Shown in pieces: positions 15,323-23,647 of a DNA stretch of 26,153 nucleotides. How positions within the stretch are numbered: position 1 is the first letter of the stretch; each line of letters starts with the position of its first letter. Both the position numbers and the translations under genes were made by a program. The notes beneath the pieces were generated by a model that worked only from the letters and a program-made list of their open reading frames with translations, searched no databases and was not told the DNA's origin. Origin of the DNA: UMGS1002 sp050946195 (GTDB lineage: Bacteria; Bacillota; Clostridia; Oscillospirales; CAG-272); assembly GCA_050946195.1 (NCBI GenBank), contig JBMNUI010000024.1, positions 1 through 26,153 on the forward strand, written 5' to 3'.

Positions 15323-17599
15323 ATGAAGAAAATAAGGTATAACGTCAGGGGCATGAGCTGTGCCTCCTGCGTGGCCCATGTCGAGCGCGCCGCCGGGCGG
15401 GTGCTGGGCAGGGAAAATGTCACGGTGAGCCTTCTGACAAACACGCTTACGGTGACGGTTCCCGACGACGCAAAGGAGGACAAACTGTTCGGCTCGCTCA
15501 GCCGCGCCGTAAAGGCCGCCGGCTACTCAATCAGCAGGATTGACGAGGCCGGACCCGTCGATACCAAAACCAGCCGGCGGGGGCTCTACTGGTCGGCCGC
15601 GCTGACGGCGCTTCTCATGTATGTTTCAATGGGGAGCATGATAGGACTGCCGGTCCCGGAAGTATTTGAGCAGCCGCTGGTCTTTGCGGCCGCCCAGCTT
15701 GCCATTACTATCCCGGTGATTATAATAAACTTCCATTTCTTCAGGGACGGCTTTGCCGCGCTTGCAAGGCTTGCCCCCAATATGGACTCGCTTATTGCCC
15801 TCGGTTCGGGCGCCGCGGTAGTCTACGGGCTGTATGCCGTGATTGTAATCGCATACGGCAGCGCTGTTGGCAACCATGAACTGGTGCACGCCCACTCGCA
15901 TGATTTGTATTTTGAATCCGCGGCAGCAATACTGACGCTGGTGACGCTCGGCAAGACGCTTGAAGGCCGCGCGAAGGACCGGGCTGCCGGAGCGGTGAGA
16001 AAGCTGGCCGGAATGATGCCCGAGCGCGCGATTGTCGAGCGCGATGGTGTTGAGGTGACTGTTCCGGTGTCGGAAATCGCGGTCGGCGATATTGTCATCG
16101 TGCGCGAGGGCGATACAATACCGGTTGACGGCAGGATTGTCTCGGGGAGCGGTTCGCTCAACGAGTCGGCGCTCACCGGCGAGAGCCTGCCAAAAGAGAA
16201 AGGAGGGGGCGAGAGGGTCAGTGCGGTGACCGTGCTTGCCGGTGGATATCTTAAAATCGAGGCCGAGAGGGTCGGCCATAAGACCGTGCTCTACAGGATT
16301 ATCGGACTGCTTGAGGAGGCCGCCGCCTCGCGGGCGCCGATAGCAAGGCTGGCCGACAAGGTAAGCGCTATTTTCGTGCCGGTCGTCATCGCGATTGCCG
16401 CGGTAACCGCGGCGGGCTGGCTTCTGGCGGGAGCAGGCGCCGGGCAGGCGCTCCGCTCGGCGGTGTCGGTGCTGGTTATTTCCTGCCCCTGCGCGCTCGG
16501 CCTTGCCACGCCGATTGCCATCATGGTGGGCACCGGGCGGGGAGCCGAGCTTGGGATTCTCATAAAGAGCGCCGAGGCGCTTGAGAGGCTGCACTCTGTC
16601 AAATTCTTTTTCACTGACAAGACCGGGACGCTGACCGAAGGCCGGCCCGAGGTAACAGATATTATTCCCTTCGGCACGACCGAGGAGGAGGTTTTGAGGT
16701 GGGCATACGCCGCCGAGGCGCTCTCTTCCCACCCGCTGGCCGGTGCGGTCTGCCGCGAGGCTGAAAACAGGAAGATAGAGCGCCCCGAGGCCGGGGACTA
16801 TCAGGCCGCCCGCGGGAAGGGAATCAGCGCCAATACCGCGCTCGGCCGGGTTTATGTAGGCAAGCCCGAATATCTTGCCGAAAGCGGTCTTACCGATATT
16901 GATGACGTGATAAGCCGGGCCGAGAAGCTTGAGGGTCAGGGCAAAACCGCGGTATGCGTGGCGCTGGGCAACAGGACCATCGGGGTTATCGGTATTGCCG
17001 ACAGGCTCAGAGCCGACAGCGCCGAAGCGGTCTCACAGTTGCGGGCACGGGGTATTAAAACCATAATGCTGACCGGCGACAACGAGAGGACCGCCGCGGC
17101 GATTGCCGGCATGTGCGGAATCGAGGAGTACTACGCGGGGCTTATGCCCGAGGACAAGGAGAGGATAATCCGCGAGCGTTCAAAGCTTGGTGTCACCGCA
17201 ATGGCGGGGGACGGAATCAACGACTCCCCGGCGCTGGCGGCGGCAGATGTCGGGATTGCGGTCGGGGCCGGGACCGAGGTTGCCATTGACTGCGCCGACG
17301 TGGTGCTCTCCGAAAACTCGCTGTGCGATGCCGTCACGGCAGTAAGCCTCTCGTCGGCGACCATGAGAAACATCCGCGAAAATTTGTTCTGGGCCTTTAT
17401 TTACAACATAATCTGCATCCCGGTGGCGGCCGGCGCGCTCTACCCGGCCTTCGGGATTACCCTCTCTCCCATGATAGCCGCGGCGGCTATGAGCTTTTCC
17501 TCGCTCTGCGTCGTGCTCAACTCGCTGCGGCTTCGCAGGATGAAAATATACACCCGGAAAAATAAGCCGGCAAAGCCCGGCATAAAACGGAGGTCATGA
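15323..17599 (+). CDS. copA: copper-exporting P1B-type ATPase
   Basis: This 758-residue P-type ATPase pumps Cu(I) out across the membrane. One N-terminal heavy-metal-associated domain carries GMSCASC (C13, C16). Then come the actuator motif TGES (285-288), the membrane metal site CPC (388-390), the phosphorylated D432 in DKTGTLTEG, H470-P471 in SSHPLAG, and GDGINDSPA (629-637). TM7 YN (694-695) and TM8 MSFSS (723-727) are the Cu(I)-type ligands of CopA rather than zinc or cadmium pumps. A His-rich extracellular loop (HELVHAHSHD, 185-194) may bind metal. Start at 15323 has GAGG nine bases upstream. The frame is open much further upstream, to 14612, but that part runs through the deoR gene's antisense and is not credible. 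The stop overlaps or abuts copZ. Confidence 0.96.
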   Translation: MKKIRYNVRGMSCASCVAHVERAAGRVLGRENVTVSLLTNTLTVTVPDDAKEDKLFGSLSRAVKAAGYSISRIDEAGPVDTKTSRRGLYWSAALTALLMYVSMGSMIGLPVPEVFEQPLVFAAAQLAITIPVIIINFHFFRDGFAALARLAPNMDSLIALGSGAAVVYGLYAVIVIAYGSAVGNHELVHAHSHDLYFESAAAILTLVTLGKTLEGRAKDRAAGAVRKLAGMMPERAIVERDGVEVTVPVSEIAVGDIVIVREGDTIPVDGRIVSGSGSLNESALTGESLPKEKGGGERVSAVTVLAGGYLKIEAERVGHKTVLYRIIGLLEEAAASRAPIARLADKVSAIFVPVVIAIAAVTAAGWLLAGAGAGQALRSAVSVLVISCPCALGLATPIAIMVGTGRGAELGILIKSAEALERLHSVKFFFTDKTGTLTEGRPEVTDIIPFGTTEEEVLRWAYAAEALSSHPLAGAVCREAENRKIERPEAGDYQAARGKGISANTALGRVYVGKPEYLAESGLTDIDDVISRAEKLEGQGKTAVCVALGNRTIGVIGIADRLRADSAEAVSQLRARGIKTIMLTGDNERTAAAIAGMCGIEEYYAGLMPEDKERIIRERSKLGVTAMAGDGINDSPALAAADVGIAVGAGTEVAIDCADVVLSENSLCDAVTAVSLSSATMRNIRENLFWAFIYNIICIPVAAGALYPAFGITLSPMIAAAAMSFSSLCVVLNSLRLRRMKIYTRKNKPAKPGIKRRS

Positions 17600-17601
17600 A
17601 T

Positions 17602-17817
17602 ATGTTCGGCAAGACTGTTGAATTCGAGTTTGCGGTCGGCGGTATGAGCTGCGCGCACTGCAAGGCGGCCGTCGAGCGGGCGCTGCGCTCGGTCAAGGGC
17701 GTGAAGTCGGCTGTGGCCGACCTTGAGAGCGGCTCGGTGAAGGTGACGGCAAAGGCGGGTATTGACCCCGAGAGTCTCAAACAGGCGGTAAGAGATGCGG
17801 GGTATGATGTGAATTGA
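17602..17817 (+). CDS. copZ: copper chaperone (HMA domain)
   Basis: This 71-residue single heavy-metal-associated domain has the GMSCAHC metal-binding loop. Such proteins carry Cu(I) in the cytoplasm and hand it to the CopA N-terminal domain or to copper sensors. The start at 17602 (MFGKTVEF) is preferred because GGAGG lies eight bases upstream. An ATG at 17596 overlaps copA's stop (ATGA) but would be only two bases from that site. The length is normal for CopZ. It lies directly behind copA and 29 bases ahead of a ferredoxin gene, in one operon. Confidence 0.92.
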   Translation: MFGKTVEFEFAVGGMSCAHCKAAVERALRSVKGVKSAVADLESGSVKVTAKAGIDPESLKQAVRDAGYDVN

Positions 17818-17846
17818 AAAAAACATTTAGAAAAGGAGTGACAGGA

Positions 17847-18035
17847 ATGAAAGCGACTATTGACCGTGAGGGCTGCATTGCCTGCGGGCTGTGCATCGAA
17901 CTTTGCCCCGAGGTTTTCCGCATGGCCGACGACGGGCTGGCCGAGGTTTACACCGACCCGGTGCCGGCTGAGGTAGAGGATGCCGCGCGCGAGGCAGAGG
18001 AAAGCTGTCCGGTGTCGGTTATCAAGGTTGAATAA
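17847..18035 (+). CDS. single-cluster [4Fe-4S] ferredoxin
   Basis: This 62-residue protein has CIACGLCIELCPE (C10, C13, C16, C20) and a distant SCPV (C53), the pattern of monocluster ferredoxins of the Thermotoga/Clostridia type. In those, C10, C13, C16 and the last Cys bind the cluster; the role of C20 here is unclear. It is acidic, typical of a low-potential electron carrier. The start at 17847 (MKATIDREG) follows AAAAGGAGTG; the TTG at 17814 has no such support. It is the last gene of the copA-copZ operon and ends at a strong terminator. Its partner is unknown; the FTR-like protein 4 kb away needs exactly such a donor. Confidence 0.92.
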   Translation: MKATIDREGCIACGLCIELCPEVFRMADDGLAEVYTDPVPAEVEDAAREAEESCPVSVIKVE

Positions 18036-18047
18036 GCAAGCAAAAAG

Positions 18048-18081
18048 CAGAGGAACATTACCGGTGTTCCTCTGTTTTTTT
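18048..18081 (+). terminator. Rho-independent terminator of the copA-copZ-ferredoxin operon
   Basis: CAGAGGAACA (18048-18057) pairs perfectly with TGTTCCTCTG (18065-18074) across a 7-base loop, followed by seven T. Confidence 0.9.
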
Positions 18082-18185
18082 GCTATCCTGCCGGCTTTTG
18101 TTCAGCCTGCGGTACTCAAACGGTTGAGCAGCCAACTGGCCGGCAAATTTCCCAAAAATCGGTTGCGACAGATAAAAATACAGTA

Positions 18186-18214
18186 TTGACAAGTTATACT
18201 GCAGTGACTATAAT
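18186..18214 (+). promoter_or_regulatory. perfect consensus promoter of the solute-binding lipoprotein gene
   Basis: TTGACA (18186-18191), 17-base spacer, TATAAT (18209-18214). The transcript would have an approximately 108-base leader before the ATG at 18330; no known riboswitch was recognised in it. Confidence 0.85.
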
Positions 18215-18329
18215 ATACATAAGGATAAACCTATATCATTTTCCTGAATTAAGCCGGGTACATAATACGACGGAAAATATAGTTGCCGTTGCGTATCCGG
18301 CTCATATCCGTTCAGAAGGGGGAGTATGT

Positions 18330-19793
18330 ATGAAGAGGTTTTTATGCTTTGTCCTTGCGGTGATGCTGTTGCTTGTCACTGTAGCCTGCGCAAAACAATC
18401 CGAAGATGAGGACGAAACCGGCACCACGACAGCCGCGCCCGAAAGCACAACCGAGCCCGAAGAACCCGAGTTTAAGGCTTTCGATACGGTTGAGCGGGTA
18501 GACTATAACGGGTACACCTTCCACATACTCTACCCCCATTTCGACCAGTGCTATACCGATTTCTATGCCACGGGGCTAACCGGCTCAATAACCAATGACG
18601 CCATTTTCGAGCGCAACCTGATGGTCCAGGAAGCTTTCGGCATAGAAATAGATATAAAGTGGCAGAGCTACACTCAGGTCAATACCGACCTGCAGACCCA
18701 GGTGAAAACCGGCCTTACCGACTACGACATGTACGGAGGCCACAGGACCTCTCTTGCCTTGAGCTACGGTGGGTATCTTTACGACTTTTCTGACATGAGC
18801 GCGATAAACCTTGAGAGCGAGTGGTGGGACCCGGCCTGGGTAAAAACCATGTCATATGACGGCTCGATCTACACGCTGGTCGGGGATATAAGCATATCCA
18901 GTCTGCTTTTTGTGTCTTCGCTCTGCTTCAACAAGCAGCTCTTTGACAACAATAACCTTGAATACCCGTATGAGCTGGTTCGGAACAAAAAGTGGACATA
19001 TGATGTGCTGTACAACTTGATAAAGGATTACGGCTCCGACCTCAACGGCGACGGGAAGATGACCTATGACGAGGACAGGTACGGGATTGTCGGCTGGGGC
19101 ACCGAGGCCGGCTACTCGCTCTTTTACGCATCGGGGTTCACCTTTGTTTCAAAAACCCGGGACGATAAATTTGAAATCAACTTCAATGCCGAGCGTCTGA
19201 CCTCCATCATGAACCGGGTATTTGAGATCTGGACCACGAGCGGTTCATATTTCAATAACTCGGGCAGCACTGCCGAACACCCCTATCCATTCTCGATATT
19301 TACAGACGACCGTGCGCTTTTCTGCGACTCTGTGCTCTCAAAGATAGGCACATTTATCACCGGTATGGAATCTGATTACGGTATTTTGCCGCAGCCGATG
19401 TTTGACGAGTATCAGGAGAGTTATTATTCCTATACCGGGTACACCATACCGGTCACAATGGTGCCGACCAATTGCCCCGACCCCGACCGCACCGGCAGGA
19501 TTATTGAGGCCTTCTGTACCGCCTCATACGACGAGGTGACCCCGGATATGTACGAGATAGTCACCTCTGTAAAGAACGCGCGCGACGCCGAATCGAGCGA
19601 GATGATTCAGATTATCATACGCAACAAGTTCTTCGACCCGGCGCACTGGTTTGTCCTTCAGGGTTACGGGACCCTACCGCGCGAAATCATAGCAAGCGGA
19701 AACAACAACGTCACTTCAAGGCTCAAGGTAATTCAAAAGGTGGCACAGAATAACCTTGACACCATAACGGATGCCTTTGAGAAGCTGAAGTAA
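18330..19793 (+). CDS. extracellular solute-binding lipoprotein (ABC sugar-type, orphan)
   Basis: This 487-residue protein has a lipoprotein signal (MKRFLCFVLAVMLLLVTVAC; Cys20) and a Ser/Thr/Glu-rich linker (about 23-48). The body resembles family-1 extracellular solute-binding proteins, such as DAIFERNLMVQEAFGIEI (90-107) and the FNKQLFDNNNLEYPYE pattern (200-215). Such proteins deliver oligosaccharides to an ABC permease. No permease or ATPase gene is adjacent, so it is an orphan. DLNGDGKMTYDED (237-249) is a near-perfect calcium-binding loop of EF-hand/dockerin type. Start at 18330 has AAGGGGGAG upstream; the frame's earlier TTG at 18186 is the promoter -35. It ends at a strong terminator and stands as a single-gene transcript. 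The ligand is unknown. Confidence 0.88.
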   Translation: MKRFLCFVLAVMLLLVTVACAKQSEDEDETGTTTAAPESTTEPEEPEFKAFDTVERVDYNGYTFHILYPHFDQCYTDFYATGLTGSITNDAIFERNLMVQEAFGIEIDIKWQSYTQVNTDLQTQVKTGLTDYDMYGGHRTSLALSYGGYLYDFSDMSAINLESEWWDPAWVKTMSYDGSIYTLVGDISISSLLFVSSLCFNKQLFDNNNLEYPYELVRNKKWTYDVLYNLIKDYGSDLNGDGKMTYDEDRYGIVGWGTEAGYSLFYASGFTFVSKTRDDKFEINFNAERLTSIMNRVFEIWTTSGSYFNNSGSTAEHPYPFSIFTDDRALFCDSVLSKIGTFITGMESDYGILPQPMFDEYQESYYSYTGYTIPVTMVPTNCPDPDRTGRIIEAFCTASYDEVTPDMYEIVTSVKNARDAESSEMIQIIIRNKFFDPAHWFVLQGYGTLPREIIASGNNNVTSRLKVIQKVAQNNLDTITDAFEKLK

Positions 19794-19805
19794 AAATAAG
19801 AAAGT

Positions 19806-19837
19806 AAAAAAGAGGCTCGCAGGTGAGCCTCTTTTTG
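19806..19837 (+). terminator. Rho-independent terminator
   Basis: AAAAAGAGGCTC and GAGCCTCTTTTT form a 12-bp stem across a short GCAGGT loop, ending in T residues. Confidence 0.9.
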
Positions 19838-19857
19838 AGTTTAATCTCAAAAGGCTA

Positions 19858-19886
19858 TTGAATATCGCTGCCGGACATGTTATACT
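19858..19886 (+). promoter_or_regulatory. promoter of the class II aldolase gene
   Basis: TTGAAT (19858-19863), 17-base spacer, TATACT (19881-19886), 36 bases before the ATG. Confidence 0.7.
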
Positions 19887-19921
19887 AAGCCCAGGATATA
19901 AGATATGGAGAGTTTTGGTAT

Positions 19922-20782
19922 ATGGCATATGTAAGCACGTCTGATATGCTCAGGCAGGCGCTTGAGGGCGGGTATGCCGTCGGCGCGTTCAATATTGAAA
20001 ATATGGAGACGGCGATGGCTGTCGTTGCCGCCGCCGAGGAGATGAGAGCCCCGGTAATTCTTCAGACGACGCCCTCGACTGTAAAATACGCCGGGCTCGG
20101 GATGCTGCGGGCTATTGGCTTTGCGGTAGCGACCCGCGCCACGGTCCCTGTGGCGCTGCACCTTGACCACGGGGACAGCTATGAACTGGCCGCCTCGGCA
20201 ATGGCCGCGGGGTATTCCTCTGTGATGATTGACGGCTCCAAGCTGAGCCTCAAGGATAATATTTCACTCACCCGCCGCGTGGTGAGCGCCGCCCGGCAGA
20301 CGGGGGTGCCGGTTGAGGCCGAACTGGGGCGGGTCGGCGGCAAGGAGGACAGCTATGACGGCGGTGAGGGTGAGTATACCGATCCCGACGACGCGGTGGA
20401 GTTCGTGCGTGCGACGGGTGTCGGCTCGCTTGCCGTCGGGATAGGCACGGCGCACGGGTTTTATAAGGCGGTGCCGAAGCTTGATACGGCGCGGCTTCGC
20501 GGGATAAGAAAACGGCTGGCATCAGCCGGGCTCCTCTTGCCGCTGGTGCTCCACGGCGCCTCGGGGCTGTCGGACGAGGCGATAGGAGAGTGCATTACCG
20601 GGGGTATATGCAAGGTCAACTTTGCCACCGAACTTCGCGAAGCCTACACTAAGGGTGTAAGGCAGGCGCTTGCCGACCCGGCGGTATATGACCCTAAAAA
20701 GTTCGGCAGGGCAGGGATGGAGCAACTAAAAGAGGCGGTCAAGGCCAAAATTCATATCTGCGGCTCTGCCGGGCGGGCATGA
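19922..20782 (+). CDS. class II fructose/tagatose-bisphosphate aldolase family protein
   Basis: This 286-residue TIM barrel belongs to the zinc-dependent class II ketose-bisphosphate aldolases, which cleave fructose- or tagatose-1,6-bisphosphate (or a related ketose) to dihydroxyacetone phosphate and an aldehyde. Catalytic D82 and zinc ligand H83 lie in LHLDHGD; further zinc ligands are H178 (IGTAHGF) and H211 (VLHGASG). VEAELGRVGGKED (131-143) is the family loop, and ICKVNFATELR holds the phosphate-binding region. Start ATG 19922 follows GGAGAG. It is monocistronic, between a promoter and a convergent minus-strand gene. FbaA, GatY/KbaY and related enzymes cannot be separated by eye, and location away from glycolytic genes suggests a sugar-specific role. 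Confidence 0.9.
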   Translation: MAYVSTSDMLRQALEGGYAVGAFNIENMETAMAVVAAAEEMRAPVILQTTPSTVKYAGLGMLRAIGFAVATRATVPVALHLDHGDSYELAASAMAAGYSSVMIDGSKLSLKDNISLTRRVVSAARQTGVPVEAELGRVGGKEDSYDGGEGEYTDPDDAVEFVRATGVGSLAVGIGTAHGFYKAVPKLDTARLRGIRKRLASAGLLLPLVLHGASGLSDEAIGECITGGICKVNFATELREAYTKGVRQALADPAVYDPKKFGRAGMEQLKEAVKAKIHICGSAGRA

Positions 20783-20812
20783 GCCGCCGGCGGGAATATT
20801 CTAGACCGGGGT

Positions 20813-21679
20813 CTATTGCATCGCATAGGCCAGAAGTTCCGCCATTCTTTTAAGGTTGTCTATATAATCGGCTGCCAGCGGGGAGAGCTTTATCGCCACA
20901 CCTCCGATTTCCTCGGCAAAAGCGGCCGACTGGCTTGTGTCTATCTCCTCCTGGTAGAAAATCACCTTGATGTTTTCAGCGCGGGCAAGCTCGACCATCT
21001 CGGCCAGTCGCTTGGCGGTCGCTTCCTTGCCCTCCTCTTCAAGTGCGTACATGGTGAGCCCGTAGTCTTCGGCAAGATATCCGAAGGCCGGGTGATATAC
21101 GATGATTTTGCGGTTTTTGACCCCCTCGAGCGCCGACGCGATTTCCGAGTCAAGCCCGTCAAGCTGGCTTAGATATGCGGCGGCGTTTTGACTATAAATC
21201 CCGGCGTTTTCCGGGTCAAGCAGGCTCAGCTCGCGCGCGATTGCTTCTATCATCACCTTCACGCGCTTTGGCGAGAGCCAGATATGCGGGTCGCGGTCAC
21301 CCGAGGAAAAGGTCTGCTCGGGGTAAACCTCGGCCACCTCCTCATGAAGGGCCACGATTTTTACGCTTTTCGGCACATGCGGCAGTATGCCGGCCTCGGC
21401 GGGGACGCCGATTGTAAAGTATAACGCAGCCTCTTCAAAGCTCATCATGTCGCCCGGCTTCGGCTCGTAGTTCTCGGGGCTGTATCCCGGCGGAATCAGG
21501 GTGACAACCTCGGCAAGCTCACCGCAGACCGCCCTGACGAATGTGGCTTCGGGCACAATGCTCACGGCAATAACAGGCTTGCCGCCGTCTGGCTGTTTTT
21601 TGTCACACGAAACAAGCAGAGACTCTATTGCCAGCAGAACCGCAAGTGCCGGAGCCGCAATGTGTATTGCTTTTTTCAT
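20813..21679 (-). CDS. ZnuA/AdcA-like metal-binding lipoprotein
   Basis: This 288-residue protein has a lipoprotein signal with Cys25 (LLVSC) and the cluster A-I (Zn/Mn) solute-binding fold: two lobes joined by a long helix. Known members bind Zn or Mn with three His and one acidic residue. Here H132 (RDPHIWLSP) and H196 (VYHPAFGYL) are present with E245/D247 (YQEEID), but the first His (SPHTYEP in relatives) is E69 in SPENYEP. The His-rich loop of many zinc binders is absent. AAGGAG lies five bases before the ATG. It is 37 bases downstream of a ZIP permease gene in one operon, with no ABC permease or ATPase nearby. Metal identity is open: zinc, manganese or iron are all possible. Confidence 0.9.
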   Translation of the reverse strand: MKKAIHIAAPALAVLLAIESLLVSCDKKQPDGGKPVIAVSIVPEATFVRAVCGELAEVVTLIPPGYSPENYEPKPGDMMSFEEAALYFTIGVPAEAGILPHVPKSVKIVALHEEVAEVYPEQTFSSGDRDPHIWLSPKRVKVMIEAIARELSLLDPENAGIYSQNAAAYLSQLDGLDSEIASALEGVKNRKIIVYHPAFGYLAEDYGLTMYALEEEGKEATAKRLAEMVELARAENIKVIFYQEEIDTSQSAAFAEEIGGVAIKLSPLAADYIDNLKRMAELLAYAMQ

Positions 21680-21716
21680 AGAAACTCCTTGTTTTTATAC
21701 GTCTCGGATGGCCAGA

Positions 21717-22505
21717 TTACCCCAGTGCGACGTCGAGTACCATCATAAGCGAAAAGCCAAGGGCGGTGCTGAGGGTGCCGATGTCGCTGTGGTCGCCGGT
21801 CTGCGCCTCAGGAATCAGCTCCTCGACCACGACATAAATCATGGCGCCCGCCGCAAAGGCAAGTATGTAGGGCAGGGCGGGAGTGACAAGCGAGGTGAGC
21901 AGGATGGTGAGGATTCCTCCGACCGGCTCAACGACGCCCGACAAAAAGCCGTATTTGAAGGCGCGTGCCCGGGAAATTCCGCTGCCAGCCAGCGGCATCG
22001 AGATTATCGCGCCCTCGGGGAGGTTCTGCAGCGCAATTCCTATTGAGAGCACTAAAGCGCTGCCGGTTGAAATGGCGGCGTCGCCCGAGAGCATACCCGC
22101 AAAGACCACCCCTACAGCCATGCCCTCCGGCAGGTTGTGGAGGGTCACCGCCAGCATCAGCATCAGCGACCGGTCGGCCTTGGAGTGCACGCCTTCGGGT
22201 TTGTCGGAATCGGCGTGAAGGTGGGGGATTAACATATCAAGCAGCAGCAAAAAGCCGACCCCGGCCCAGAATCCGATAAGCGGAGGCACCCATCGGGGCA
22301 GGCTCCCCTCACCCGACATCTCGATGGCGGGTATCAGCAGCGACCAGACCGAGGCCGCAATCATGACCCCCGAGGCGAACCCGAGCAGCGCCTTGCGCAC
22401 GGGTATGCTCATTTCTTTCTTGAGAAAAAAGACGGCCGCCGAGCCGAGCGTCGTCCCGGCAAGGGGAATGAAAAGGCCTATTAAAACCGTCAGCGTATCA
22501 CTCAT
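21717..22505 (-). CDS. ZIP-family divalent metal transporter
   Basis: This 262-residue membrane protein has about eight predicted helices and ZIP signatures: HNLPEG (123-128, TM4) and QNLPEG (160-165, TM5), the transport-site pair of ZupT/GufA-like members. VVEEL (226-230) and a cytoplasmic His-containing loop (PHLHADSDKPEGVH, 94-107) also fit. ZIPs bring Zn, Fe or Mn into the cytoplasm without ATP. GGAG lies eight bases before the ATG at 22505. It is first in an operon with a ZnuA-like lipoprotein. No Zur or Fur box was recognised in the upstream region. Confidence 0.93.
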   Translation of the reverse strand: MSDTLTVLIGLFIPLAGTTLGSAAVFFLKKEMSIPVRKALLGFASGVMIAASVWSLLIPAIEMSGEGSLPRWVPPLIGFWAGVGFLLLLDMLIPHLHADSDKPEGVHSKADRSLMLMLAVTLHNLPEGMAVGVVFAGMLSGDAAISTGSALVLSIGIALQNLPEGAIISMPLAGSGISRARAFKYGFLSGVVEPVGGILTILLTSLVTPALPYILAFAAGAMIYVVVEELIPEAQTGDHSDIGTLSTALGFSLMMVLDVALG

Positions 22506-22540
22506 GTTCTCACTCCGAAAGCCTGTGGCTTTATAATATC

Positions 22541-22569
22541 ATTTTACCAACAAAGGAATAATAAATCAA
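22541..22569 (-). promoter_or_regulatory. promoter of the ZIP/lipoprotein operon
   Basis: Minus strand: TTGATT (22569-22564), 17-base spacer ending TTGG, then TAAAAT (22546-22541), with an extended TGn -10. Confidence 0.65.
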
Positions 22570-22624
22570 GCGTTTTTTATCAGGCCAAAAATGTTAAAAA
22601 ACAAAAAAGAAACGGAGAGCCGAA

Positions 22625-23485
22625 ATGGAACAAAAAACACTTTTCCCCGGAACCGACCTGCGCATTATGACCTCAAACGCCCTCTTTGACAAAACTGCCG
22701 AAGCGCGCGCCGGGCTGCTTTATGAGAACATCAGGTATTACAACCCCGACATCATCGGATTTCAGGAGATTAACGAGGTTCTGCACAAGGTTCTGATAAG
22801 CCGACTTATTGAAGAGCTCGGATATGCCATGGTCAGCGCCTGGCCCGATGAGGGTCGGCAGCGGGATTTTGAGCTCCAATCGTTGTCCCCCAAATACCCG
22901 AGCGTCAATTATTTTCCAATTCTCTACAAAAAGAGCCGGTTTTGCGAGATTGAGTCGGGCTTTTATATGTACCGCTCGACCTGGACCCAGACAAAGGGGG
23001 TTACATATGCCGTTCTGTCCGAGAACTCAAGCGGCAGGCGTTTTGCACAAATAAACACGCACGCGGCGGTCATAACAAGCTGGTATAAGATAGAGAATCT
23101 CACTCCCGGGCTTGATGAGCAGTGGCGGCTCGACAACAGCAGACAGATATTAGAGACCAAAGCCGAAATAATCGAAAAATACGGCGATATTCCGATTTTT
23201 CTTACCGGGGACTTCAACAGCAACGAAAAATCAGCCTCATATGCCGCATACATCGCGGGGGGATTTGAAAACTCAAAGTACAAGGCCGAGCACTCGGCCT
23301 CCCGCAATATCGGAAGTTTTCACAAAGTAGGCGAAATGCCGCCGGCAGGCGAGGACACCCTGCCGATAGACCACATATTTGTCACGCCGGACATCAGGGT
23401 ACTGGTCCACAGCATTGAAACTACTCAAAGTGTGCTCGACTCAAGTGACCACTGCATGGTATATGCCGATGTCCTGCTGCCATAG
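22625..23485 (+). CDS. endonuclease/exonuclease/phosphatase-fold protein
   Basis: This 286-residue protein has the metal-dependent EEP fold shared by DNase I, exonuclease III, inositol phosphatases and sphingomyelinases. Landmarks are N18 (MTSNAL), E48 (GFQEIN), H146 (INTHAA), D196 and N198 (LTGDFNSN), D249-H250 (PIDHIFVT) and the closing D275-H276 (SSDHCMV). No signal peptide is seen, so it is probably cytoplasmic. It lacks DNA-binding extensions typical of ExoIII, so a phosphodiesterase or phosphatase on a small or lipid substrate is as likely as a nuclease. GGAGAG precedes the ATG. It diverges from the ZIP operon and stands alone. Confidence 0.88.
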   Translation: MEQKTLFPGTDLRIMTSNALFDKTAEARAGLLYENIRYYNPDIIGFQEINEVLHKVLISRLIEELGYAMVSAWPDEGRQRDFELQSLSPKYPSVNYFPILYKKSRFCEIESGFYMYRSTWTQTKGVTYAVLSENSSGRRFAQINTHAAVITSWYKIENLTPGLDEQWRLDNSRQILETKAEIIEKYGDIPIFLTGDFNSNEKSASYAAYIAGGFENSKYKAEHSASRNIGSFHKVGEMPPAGEDTLPIDHIFVTPDIRVLVHSIETTQSVLDSSDHCMVYADVLLP

Positions 23486-23494
23486 TCCGTTGGG

Positions 23495-23522
23495 TTCTGC
23501 GCTCAGACAGGCCGCATATAAT
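23495..23522 (+). promoter_or_regulatory. candidate promoter of the lipoprotein pseudogene
   Basis: TTCTGC (23495-23500), 16-base spacer and perfect TATAAT (23517-23522). Weak -35. About 120 bases of leader precede the ATG at 23648; a CTGCC/GGCAG hairpin is the only structure noticed in it. Confidence 0.4.
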
Positions 23523-23647
23523 GGGTTTTACAAGGAAGAGTGATTCTGGGTTTACGGCAGTTATTGGAACATTTGCGGGTTTTTGCTCGTCTTATGGAAT
23601 AAGGATCTGCCGAGTTTTGGCAGTGAATTTGAAAGGACGGCCTGACT

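Noticed and set aside
15626..16732. 368-codon minus-strand frame
   Set aside because: Shadow of copA.
18186..18329. TTG start at 18186 for the solute-binding protein
   Set aside because: Again the TTG is the -35 hexamer. ATG 18330 begins a classic lipoprotein signal with a strong ribosome binding site.
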